Origin: an uncultured Polaribacter sp.
GTDB taxonomy: Bacteria > Bacteroidota > Bacteroidia > Flavobacteriales > Flavobacteriaceae
NCBI RefSeq assembly: GCF_947503855.1
Contig: NZ_CANNFF010000008.1
Coordinates: forward strand, 1 to 64,000
DNA: 64,000 bases
Reading direction: 5' to 3'
Shown here: one piece after another, positions 1 to 7,022 of the stretch
Layout of the letters: each line of letters starts with the position of its first letter
How positions within the stretch are numbered: the first letter of the stretch is position 1
Program-made: the position numbers and the translations under genes
The notes under the pieces: generated by a model
Told to the model about the DNA's origin: nothing
Databases searched by the model: none
Seen by the model: only the letters and a program-made list of their open reading frames with translations

Positions 1-260
1 TTTACCTAAAAAGCCGTCCATAAAATACCAGACAGTCAAAACAAATCAACTTGCATTTTATTAATCGAACTCAGGTTTTAAGTTTATAATTGTAAATATA
101 GGCAATTAATATAATAGATTAATACAATTGTAATAGTTTGGATAGTGTAAAAAAAATTAAATAAAATTTGAAAATAAATTATAGTTAATTTTATGTTTTC
201 ACAAGAAATTAAAAGTATAAATAATTTCCACATAGAACAAGTCAAGTATAAAATTTAAAT

Positions 261-782
261 TTAATTATTATGTTTTATACTTTTTTTCTTTTTCATAGTT
301 ACTAAAATTGTTATATACGATACTATACCTGCAATTATCGTTAAAACAAAATTTTGTAAACCAAAAGGTATTTTTCCAAATTTTTTAAACTCTTCAATTT
401 CGTTTTGATTGTTATTTTTTGCTAGATTAATAAGACCTTGACTGTAATTTTCTGATAAACTACTATCAAAAATAAATATAAATGAATCCAATAATAAATA
501 AGTGATAAATGAAATTATTAAAAGTAACAAAATTTGATAATAACGATTAATTGTTATAAAATTACTTTCAATATTTATTTTATTTAATTGATTAATACTA
601 ATAAAAGTTAGTGAAAAATAGAAGAAAAAACCACCTATAAACGGTAATAAAGAAACTTCAATTAATGATAAATTATCATAATTAAGATAAAAAGTTGTTA
701 TGAATGTAAGAAAAAAGGTTATAAACCCTATTAATATACCATTACTAATATAAGGTCTTGTTTTTTTAAATAATTTTTTCAT
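261..782 (-). CDS. Small four-helix membrane protein, candidate immunity protein of the peptide operon
   Basis: A 173-residue protein with four hydrophobic segments at about residues 14-34, 42-63, 82-108 and 145-165, and a Lys-rich C-terminus. The loop between helices 3 and 4 is polar. It is the last gene of the minus-strand peptide operon, starting 8 bp after the DCC gene ends. I do not recognise a family with certainty; the topology recalls DUF4199 proteins of Bacteroidetes. Its place at the end of an SdpABC-like operon suggests a self-protection role by analogy with SdpI of Bacillus, but no sequence motif shows this. Very AT-rich, like its neighbours. Confidence 0.6.
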   Translation of the reverse strand: MKKLFKKTRPYISNGILIGFITFFLTFITTFYLNYDNLSLIEVSLLPFIGGFFFYFSLTFISINQLNKINIESNFITINRYYQILLLLIISFITYLLLDSFIFIFDSSLSENYSQGLINLAKNNNQNEIEEFKKFGKIPFGLQNFVLTIIAGIVSYITILVTMKKKKSIKHNN

Positions 783-790
783 AATATAAT

Positions 791-1174
791 TTAAATTGTT
801 CTTGATTTTATTTTTTTATTTGGAATTACACATTTTTTTTTGAATATAAAAAATCTATTTTTAGAAATTAATTGATAAATATAATCAGATAGAAATTTTG
901 GTAGAATCTGTAAGAAAAGAAAAATAATGTAACCTAAAATACCACATCTTTTTAATATTAGCTTAATTGCTTTTGATTTAGAATATACTTTATTATCTTC
1001 AATTAAGTATATTGTATTTAAGGTATCGTCCAATCTAAATTTTTTTTGGTAAAAAGAAAATTTTTGACTTCTTTGGTCTAAAAAATAAAAATTAAAATTG
1101 TTATTTTCAATTACAAAATTAATAAATGAATTACATAAAAAACATTCTCCATCAAATAATATTATTCTTTTCAT
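791..1174 (-). CDS. DCC family thiol-disulfide oxidoreductase (DUF393)
   Basis: A 127-residue protein with the DCC-family signature DGECFLC at residues 8-14, giving a CxxC pair near the N-terminus as in thioredoxin-like DUF393 proteins. The start at 1174 is chosen over an in-frame Met at 1234 because the signature then sits in the usual position and because ATG overlaps the TGA stop of the upstream HTTM gene (ATGA), a sign of translational coupling. DCC proteins are often encoded beside or fused to HTTM proteins. Here it may handle thiols in peptide maturation, although the predicted mature precursor has only one Cys. The C-terminal hydrophobic stretch and basic tail suggest membrane association. 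Confidence 0.85.
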   Translation of the reverse strand: MKRIILFDGECFLCNSFINFVIENNNFNFYFLDQRSQKFSFYQKKFRLDDTLNTIYLIEDNKVYSKSKAIKLILKRCGILGYIIFLFLQILPKFLSDYIYQLISKNRFFIFKKKCVIPNKKIKSRTI

Positions 1175-2172
1175 AATAGATAATTTTTTATAAGTAAATA
1201 CATAACTCTTAACATAATTATTATAAATATCCAAATTCCAGATATTTTAAAGATGTTTTTTAATTTAATAGGATTACTCATTTTTTTTGTTTTTTTTTGA
1301 AAATTCTTTATTTTATTAATTGTTAATAAGATTTCTTTATTTGAAAAGAAAAAACCTTGAACTAGGATAAATACCACTTGAAAATCTAATAACATCATTA
1401 AGATTGAAATAGATATATGCAACATTATTGCTAAAATAACTAATATTTTTCTTGTCTTTTTAAACCAAATTAAAAAAGGATATGAAATTTCTATTAGTAT
1501 AGTCATATATGTTGAAATTAAAACAATAAATGCGTTTTTTGCTATATAAAGATTAAAAGTTGTCCCTCTAAAACGTTCTAAAGAAAGTGTATAATATGTG
1601 GCAACACCATTAAACCAAACATCAGCATTTATTTTGTGAACAGCTGATAAAAAATACACCAAACAAAGATGTAATTTAATTGATAAAACACCCATATTTG
1701 AAATAAAATTATCAAACTTTTTGAACTCAGGGTTTTTATATTTTATTTTAGAGATTGAAAAATATTCATATGAATTAATAAACACCATATATAATAAAAT
1801 AAATTTCAATAAATTATCACCACCATTTAATGTAACAGAATTTAATTGTTGCATTATATCAAAGATTATATAAAGCATAAAAGCTGTAAATTTCTTTCCA
1901 ACACCAAAAAGATATAGGATAATAATAATAAGATATAGAATATTAAAATAATCGAAATTATTTCTTATAAAGTTAGTGTCAATAGATAATATTTCAAGTA
2001 AAAATGATTTTGTAGGAATATAAAATTCAACCCCCTTGTATAGTAAGTTTTTTAAACCGTTTGTAATTATAACATCTTTAATTAAAAATAAAGCTATAAA
2101 AACTCTAAATAATGCACAATAAAATGAGTACTCGAATTTTGTAGAATAATTATTTAATAATTTTTTCATCAT
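1171..2172 (-). CDS. HTTM domain membrane protein, SdpB-like
   Basis: A 333-residue polytopic membrane protein with about eight hydrophobic segments. It resembles the HTTM (vitamin K-dependent gamma-carboxylase-like) family: the segment YFLSAVHKINADVWFNG carries the family-typical pattern of an aromatic helix, a Lys, and then W-x-x-G. The length is close to that of B. subtilis SdpB (about 320 residues), which with SdpA matures the SdpC toxin. Its start overlaps the end of the SdpA-like gene by 23 bp and its stop overlaps the DCC start by 4 bp, so the three are tightly coupled. The biochemical reaction of SdpB-type HTTM proteins is not established; the role in peptide maturation is inferred from context. 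Confidence 0.8.
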   Translation of the reverse strand: MMKKLLNNYSTKFEYSFYCALFRVFIALFLIKDVIITNGLKNLLYKGVEFYIPTKSFLLEILSIDTNFIRNNFDYFNILYLIIIILYLFGVGKKFTAFMLYIIFDIMQQLNSVTLNGGDNLLKFILLYMVFINSYEYFSISKIKYKNPEFKKFDNFISNMGVLSIKLHLCLVYFLSAVHKINADVWFNGVATYYTLSLERFRGTTFNLYIAKNAFIVLISTYMTILIEISYPFLIWFKKTRKILVILAIMLHISISILMMLLDFQVVFILVQGFFFSNKEILLTINKIKNFQKKTKKMSNPIKLKNIFKISGIWIFIIIMLRVMYLLIKNYLL

Positions 2173-2812
2173 TGTTTAAATTAAAAGATTTACTAATGTA
2201 CATGTCTTCTGTTTTACATATATATATTATATTATTTCTCTCTGAAAAAGGTACTATTTCTATAAGCGAAATAGTTAATTTAATATTATAATTGTTGATA
2301 TTTATATTATTTTTAATAGCTACATTTTTTGAGTAATTTTTTAAGGTTTTAAATCTCGAAGAATTATCTATTTCACTATCATATATTTTTTCTTTTTCTA
2401 ATTCAGTAAATTTTTTATTCAATTTTTTTTCTTGATATTTAATAAACTCACTCGTGTTAATAACTGTTTCTCTAATATTATTAATAGAATTTGACAAAAC
2501 ATAATCTAGCAAGTCTTCTTCAGTATTAAATGGATTATTTTCACTTTTTGCTTTTGTTATAGGTTCAATAACTTCGAAAATTTGTATGTCTTTAGAATTA
2601 AACTTATTTTCAAATGTGTAATATAATCTTTCGTTTGTTTTTGGAGGTGGTGCAAAAAAACCCCATTTTTGATAAAAAAAAGAATTAAATAAATCTGAAT
2701 ATTCTAGTAGATTAATGTTAAGGTAATTTTTAGGAGATACAAAAATTAAAGTGGTCATCCAATAAAACACAAATATTAAAATAGATATTGATGATATTAT
2801 TTTTCTAATCAT
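2150..2812 (-). CDS. SdpA/DUF5819-like membrane-anchored protein
   Basis: A 220-residue protein with one N-terminal transmembrane helix (about residues 5-26) followed by an exported domain. Residues 48-65, QKWGFFAPPPKTNERLYY, match the hallmark of SdpA and DUF5819 proteins, in which a Gln-x-Trp-x-Phe-Phe/Pro block is followed by an aromatic strand. The rest is polar and Asn/Lys-rich, with helical repeats around residues 100-150. In B. subtilis, SdpA works with the HTTM protein SdpB on the toxin precursor SdpC; here the gene lies between a small secreted precursor and an HTTM gene, the same partners. It is longer than B. subtilis SdpA (about 158 residues). The family call rests on motif and context. 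Confidence 0.7.
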   Translation of the reverse strand: MIRKIISSISILIFVFYWMTTLIFVSPKNYLNINLLEYSDLFNSFFYQKWGFFAPPPKTNERLYYTFENKFNSKDIQIFEVIEPITKAKSENNPFNTEEDLLDYVLSNSINNIRETVINTSEFIKYQEKKLNKKFTELEKEKIYDSEIDNSSRFKTLKNYSKNVAIKNNININNYNIKLTISLIEIVPFSERNNIIYICKTEDMYISKSFNLNNDEKIIK

Positions 2813-2828
2813 AATTTACTTGTTTAAA

Positions 2829-2858
2829 GAAAGCTCTAATGATATCATTAGAGCTTTC
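2829..2858 (-). terminator. Perfect 30-bp palindrome between precursor gene and sdpA-like gene
   Basis: Bases 2829-2858 form a perfect palindrome with arms GAAAGCTCTAATGAT and ATCATTAGAGCTTTC. It starts 8 bp after the precursor stop codon and lies 17 bp before the SdpA-like start. On the minus strand it is followed by a short TTT run rather than a long U-tract, so it looks like a partial terminator or a 3'-end stabiliser that would keep precursor mRNA in excess over the maturation genes. Confidence 0.6.
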
Positions 2859-2865
2859 ATTGCCA

Positions 2866-3228
2866 TTAATTTAATGAAACCATTTTCATTTTTTTTAGTT
2901 CATCTAATATTAATGAACCATTTTTCTCATCATTAACACTTGGCATAAAACAAGCAGTATTAATAGCCATTTCATCCATATACCTAGACAAATTTCTAGC
3001 CGCTGCTGCTGAATATCTTGCTGCGTATCTACCTGCAACCATAACAAATCTAGCTGCAGCAGCAGTAAATTGTACTTCTTGAGGATTTGCGTTCAAACTT
3101 GCAGAAGAAGAATAAACAACATTAGCTTCTCCGAAGTTAGAATTAGTTTTGTTTTTAAAACTCATTAGAGAAATTGAAACACTACATAATAGTGTTAAAA
3201 ACAACATTTTTTTTGAAAAAAACTTCAT
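2866..3228 (-). CDS. Secreted Ala/Arg-rich peptide precursor, candidate SdpC-like toxin
   Basis: A 120-residue secreted protein, first gene of the operon. Residues 1-24 form a signal peptide (basic start, hydrophobic core LFLTLLCSVSISLMS). Residues 54-84 are an Ala-rich helix. Its arginines at 60, 67, 71, 78 and 82 are spaced 7, 4, 7, 4, which puts all five within a narrow arc of an alpha helix; AAAAR occurs twice, 18 residues apart. The tail is charged and ends in a Lys/Met-rich segment. The mature part has a single Cys (residue 93), unlike SdpC, whose toxin has a disulfide. I recognise no family. Precursor status is inferred from size, secretion signal, the downstream hairpin and the SdpA/SdpB-like partners. 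Confidence 0.65.
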   Translation of the reverse strand: MKFFSKKMLFLTLLCSVSISLMSFKNKTNSNFGEANVVYSSSASLNANPQEVQFTAAAARFVMVAGRYAARYSAAAARNLSRYMDEMAINTACFMPSVNDEKNGSLILDELKKMKMVSLN

Positions 3229-3548
3229 AATACTTAATTTAATTGCTCCGTTAATGGTCTAGAGCGATTAGTTTTCGACCTTTTTCAGTTATCATTCTAC
3301 TTTCAATCAGAGGTTGAATTTCTATTTTTTAAATTCCGTAAGTCGGATGTCCATAAATCTATTCTGTTTTTTGTTTAAATGATATCTGTCAATTTTTAAA
3401 ATTTATTTCAATCGTATAGGTTTTATTCATTCGAGTGAGCGAGCCTTGTTGCCAACTCTTTATAAACAAATAAAAAGTTGTTATATCCCGTTTATAAAGT
3501 GGGTTATCTTTTCTCTTGTAAAAATAAACCCTAAAAACGATGTTGTCA
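3229..3548. other. Upstream region of the peptide operon with an inverted repeat and a possible gene remnant
   Basis: No intact gene. A perfect 10-bp inverted repeat, CTTTATAAAC (3458-3467) and GTTTATAAAG (3490-3499), could be an operator or hairpin. On the minus strand a short stretch just upstream of the precursor gene reads IEIQPLIESRMITEKGRKLI before a stop, which looks like the C-terminus of a helix-turn-helix or winged-helix protein, but an in-frame stop lies a few codons upstream. I see no clear TAnnTTTG promoter element for the precursor gene. Confidence 0.35.
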
Positions 3549-3614
3549 ATCCCTGAATTCAGGGATATTTTGGCATCCCTGAATCCAGGGATATTTATCC
3601 CTGAATTCAGGGAT
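3549..3614. repeat. Three tandem 18-bp palindromes
   Basis: The palindrome ATCCCTGAATTCAGGGAT occurs at 3549-3566 and 3597-3614, with a one-base variant ATCCCTGAATCCAGGGAT at 3575-3592. The start-to-start spacings are 26 and 22 bp. The array sits between the minus-strand peptide operon and a plus-strand small ORF. It could be a cluster of operator sites for a dimeric regulator or a small repeat family; the sequence alone does not decide. Confidence 0.8.
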
Positions 3615-3689
3615 ACAAATTTTTTAAATAAATGATAATCAGCACTTTATATTTTAGTGTTTTTTACACAAAAAAAGAAGGTTTAAAAA

Positions 3690-3797
3690 ATGAAAAAGCT
3701 AGCAAAAGAAATTTTAGCTACTAATGTAGCTACCTTAACATCTATTGTAGTTTTGCTGAAATTAAATGAGATGAAGCGAAAGTTGGTAAAAAAGTAA
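3690..3797 (+). CDS. 35-residue small membrane-type ORF
   Basis: ATG at 3690 is preceded by the purine-rich AGAAGG, one of the better Shine-Dalgarno-like sequences in this window. The 35-residue product has a hydrophobic centre (NVATLTSIVVLLKL) flanked by Lys/Arg-rich ends, suggesting a short membrane-associated peptide. It begins 75 bp after the triple palindrome and is followed about 100 bp later by a terminator hairpin, which fits a real short transcript. No family recognised; it may also be a chance ORF. Confidence 0.4.
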   Translation: MKKLAKEILATNVATLTSIVVLLKLNEMKRKLVKK

Positions 3798-3895
3798 CTT
3801 GTATTCTTATATGACCGAGTTTTAATTCGTTATATATCAAGTTATCTAAGTTATGTTTTTTTTCGCTAAAACCCAACAGGTAAAAACCCTATAAA

Positions 3896-3923
3896 AAAAC
3901 CACCTCAATTTTGAGGTGGTTTT
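3896..3923. terminator. Bidirectional intrinsic terminator
   Basis: Inverted repeat AAAACCACCTCAA / TTGAGGTGGTTTT with a 2-base loop. A-rich and T-rich flanks allow use on both strands: it lies just after gcvP (minus) and after the small plus-strand ORF at 3690. Confidence 0.85.
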
Positions 3924-3948
3924 GTATACTTAAAAGACACTGTGTGTC

Positions 3949-6834
3949 TTACATATAATCTTCTATTGGGTTGCAAGAACAAATTAAATTTCTGTCACCA
4001 TAAGCATCATCAACTCTGCGTACAGTAGGCCAAAATTTATTGTCTGCAATGTATGGCAAAGGAAAAGCTGCTTGTTTTCTGCTGTAAGGTAAATCCCAAT
4101 TATTTGCAGTTAACATTTCTTGTGTGTGTGGTGCATTTTTTAAAGGGTTGTTGTCATCCTCTTTGGTCGCATTTTTAATTTCTTCACGTATAGAAATCAT
4201 AGCATCACAAAAACGATCTAACTCTGCAATAGATTCAGATTCTGTAGGTTCAATCATCATAGTGCCACCTACAGGAAAAGATACTGTTGGTGCATGGAAA
4301 CCATAATCTATCAAACGTTTGGCAATGTCTACCACTTCAATTCCGTTGTTTTTAAAATCTCTACAATCTATTATCATTTCGTGTGCTGCACGTCCTTTTT
4401 CGCCTGTATATAAGGTTTTATAATGTCCTTGTAAACGCTCTTTAATATAGTTGGCATTTAAAATGGCGTTTTTAGTAGAATTGGTTAATCCTCTAAAACC
4501 TAACATGGTAATGTAGCCATAAGAAATTAAACAAGCCAAAGCAGATCCCCAAGGAGCAGCAGAAATGGCAGTTATGGCATGTTTGCCACCTGTTTTTATC
4601 ATTGGGTTTGTAGGTAAAAAAGGCACTAATTGTGGTGCTACACAAATTGGGCCAACTCCTGGGCCACCTCCACCATGCGGAATAGCAAAAGTTTTGTGTA
4701 GGTTTAAGTGACAAACGTCTGCACCAATAGTTGCAGGATTTGTTAAACCTACTTGAGCATTCATATTGGCACCATCCATATAGACTTGGCCACCATTATC
4801 GTGAATTATTTTAGTAATTTCTTGAATTTCGCTTTCAAAAACACCATGTGTAGATGGATAGGTAACCATTAAGGCTGCTAAATTATCTTGGTGTTTTTCT
4901 GCTTTTTCTCGTAAATCTGACACATCTATATTTCCGTTTTCGGCAGTTTTGGTAACCACAACTTTCATACCAGCCATTACAGCAGATGCAGGGTTTGTAC
5001 CATGTGCAGAAGCAGGAATGATACAAATATTTCTGTGTGATTCGTTTCTAGATTGGTGATAGGCTCTAATTGTCATTAAGCCAGCAAACTCACCTTGCGC
5101 ACCAGAATTGGGTTGTAAAGATGTACCTGCAAAACCCGTAATAATATTTAATTGATGTTCTAGTTTTTGTAAAACTTCTTGGTAACCTTCTGCCTGATTT
5201 AAAGGTACAAATGGATGTATGTTTCCCCATTGAGGATTGCTTAAAGGCAACATTTCTGAAGCTGCATTTAACTTCATGGTACAAGAACCTAAAGAAATCA
5301 TAGAATGATTTAAAGCTAAATCTTTACGTTCTAATTTTTTAATATAACGCATCATAGCTGTTTCAGATTGATACGTATTAAAAATTTCGTTGTCTAAAAA
5401 AGAGGTGTTTCTAGCAACATTTTCCTTAATTATTTCAAAATTAGAGTGAAAAGGTTCTTGGGTTAAAATTTGAGAAAATTGTCCACTATAATCTTCGTTT
5501 AAAGGATTTTGACGAGGTTTTAATTGCCCAAAAATAGTAAACAATTGCATCAAATCTTTTTCTGTGGTTGCTTCGTTTATAGAAATAGAAACCAAACTAT
5601 CTGAAACGTAATTAAAGTTCACTTTAAACGATTCTGCAATTGGTTTTAATCTTATTGCATCAATTTCTACTAATAAGGTATCAAAATAAGAGGTGTTAAG
5701 CTGTTTAAAACCAGCTTTATCAAAATAATTAGCAACTAATTTTGTTTTATTATGAACAGAATCTGCAATAAATTGGATACCTTCTTTACCATGATACACA
5801 GCATACATACCAGCCATTACTGCTAGTAAAACTTGTGCTGTACAAATGTTAGAGGTTGCTCTTTCTCTTTTAATATGTTGTTCTCGTGTTTGCAATGCCA
5901 TGCGTAAAGCAAACTCACCATTTTTGTCTTTGGTAACACCAATAATACGCCCAGGAATACTTCTTTTATAAGCTTCTTTGGTAGCAAAATATGCTGCATG
6001 TGGCCCACCATACCCTAAAGGAATTCCAAAACGTTGGGTAGTACCAACCACTACAGATGCACCAAATTCTCCTGGAGCTTTTAATTTTACGAGTGATAAA
6101 ATATCTGCTGCAACAGCAACTTTTATATCATTATTATTGGCTTTGGCCACAAAATCTTCGTAGTCAAAAACCTGCCCTAATTTTCCTGGATATTGTAAAA
6201 TAGCACCAAAATAATCGTCTGCAAAATCAAATTCTTCATGATTGCCCACCACCAATTCTATACCAATGGGTGTAGATCTTGTTTGCAATAAGGATAAGGT
6301 TTGTGGTAAAATTTCATCAGAAACAAAAAACTTGTTAGCGCCTGCTTTTTTCTTTGCACGTTCTCTAACATCAAACAGCAAAGCCATGGCTTCTGCTGCG
6401 GCTGTAGACTCGTCTAACAAAGAAGCGTTTGCCAATTCCATACCTGTTAAATCGCAAACCATGGTTTGGAAATTTAACAGTGCCTCTAAACGCCCTTGAG
6501 CAATTTCTGCTTGGTAAGGTGTGTAAGCTGTATACCAACCTGGATTTTCTAAAATATTACGCTGTATCACACTGGGTACAATGGACTCATGATAGCCCAA
6601 ACCAATGTAACTTTTAAATACTTTATTTTTATCTGCTAATGTTTTAATATGACCTAAATACTCATATTCGCTCATTGCAGGATCCAAATCTAAGTCGTTT
6701 TTTAAACGAATATTGTCTGGCACAGTTTCATTTATTAATTGTTCTAAACTGTCTGCTTTAATAGTTGAAAGCATTTTTTCTTGCTCCTTTTTATTAGGGC
6801 CAATATGTCTAAGTTGAAACGAATTTGTATTCAT
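3949..6834 (-). CDS. gcvP: Glycine dehydrogenase (aminomethyl-transferring), glycine cleavage P protein
   Basis: P protein of the glycine cleavage system: the PLP enzyme that decarboxylates glycine and passes the aminomethyl group to lipoylated H protein. It is the long single-chain form with two homologous halves. The PLP-lysine motif LNLHKTFAIPHGGGGPGVG lies near residue 710. The start at 6834 (MNTNSFQLRHIGP) fits the family N-terminus; an in-frame Met at 6888 would add 18 untypical residues. The C-terminal NLICSCNPIEDYM is typical. Single transcription unit ended by the hairpin at 3896-3923; gcvT and gcvH are not in the window. Confidence 0.97.
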   Translation of the reverse strand: MNTNSFQLRHIGPNKKEQEKMLSTIKADSLEQLINETVPDNIRLKNDLDLDPAMSEYEYLGHIKTLADKNKVFKSYIGLGYHESIVPSVIQRNILENPGWYTAYTPYQAEIAQGRLEALLNFQTMVCDLTGMELANASLLDESTAAAEAMALLFDVRERAKKKAGANKFFVSDEILPQTLSLLQTRSTPIGIELVVGNHEEFDFADDYFGAILQYPGKLGQVFDYEDFVAKANNNDIKVAVAADILSLVKLKAPGEFGASVVVGTTQRFGIPLGYGGPHAAYFATKEAYKRSIPGRIIGVTKDKNGEFALRMALQTREQHIKRERATSNICTAQVLLAVMAGMYAVYHGKEGIQFIADSVHNKTKLVANYFDKAGFKQLNTSYFDTLLVEIDAIRLKPIAESFKVNFNYVSDSLVSISINEATTEKDLMQLFTIFGQLKPRQNPLNEDYSGQFSQILTQEPFHSNFEIIKENVARNTSFLDNEIFNTYQSETAMMRYIKKLERKDLALNHSMISLGSCTMKLNAASEMLPLSNPQWGNIHPFVPLNQAEGYQEVLQKLEHQLNIITGFAGTSLQPNSGAQGEFAGLMTIRAYHQSRNESHRNICIIPASAHGTNPASAVMAGMKVVVTKTAENGNIDVSDLREKAEKHQDNLAALMVTYPSTHGVFESEIQEITKIIHDNGGQVYMDGANMNAQVGLTNPATIGADVCHLNLHKTFAIPHGGGGPGVGPICVAPQLVPFLPTNPMIKTGGKHAITAISAAPWGSALACLISYGYITMLGFRGLTNSTKNAILNANYIKERLQGHYKTLYTGEKGRAAHEMIIDCRDFKNNGIEVVDIAKRLIDYGFHAPTVSFPVGGTMMIEPTESESIAELDRFCDAMISIREEIKNATKEDDNNPLKNAPHTQEMLTANNWDLPYSRKQAAFPLPYIADNKFWPTVRRVDDAYGDRNLICSCNPIEDYM

Positions 6835-6987
6835 TAATTGAGTTTTGTTTTCGACTGATTTCAATAGATTTAGTATACGTTTTAACACCCAAAAAATTGC
6901 TTAATTTTAAGGATGTACAAAAATAAGCATTAAAAGAAATCTTTTTTAGTAGAATTCTAAGAATTTCTAGTTAATTATTAACTAAAA

Positions 6988-7018
6988 TTGAATGTTATAA
7001 ACAGATAGTTTATTTTTG
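6988..7018 (+). promoter_or_regulatory. Bacteroidetes-type promoter of the UbiA-like gene
   Basis: TTG at 6988-6990 and TATTTTTG at 7011-7018 are separated by 20 bp, matching the -33/-7 layout of Bacteroidetes sigma factors. The -7 element ends 4 nt before the ATG at 7023, so the transcript is probably leaderless or nearly so. Confidence 0.6.
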
Positions 7019-7022
7019 TTTA

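Noticed and set aside
1..260. Coding or RNA gene at the left edge
   Set aside because: Very AT-rich, stop-rich in all frames, with no hairpin or tRNA-like structure that I could find.
3240..3330. Minus-strand fragment EIQPLIESRMITEKGRKLI as a regulator gene for the peptide operon
   Set aside because: An in-frame stop lies directly upstream and no start exists; a remnant is possible but no functional gene is supported.
3549..3614. CRISPR array
   Set aside because: Repeats are perfect palindromes with unequal, very short spacers of 4-8 bp; no cas gene is present.
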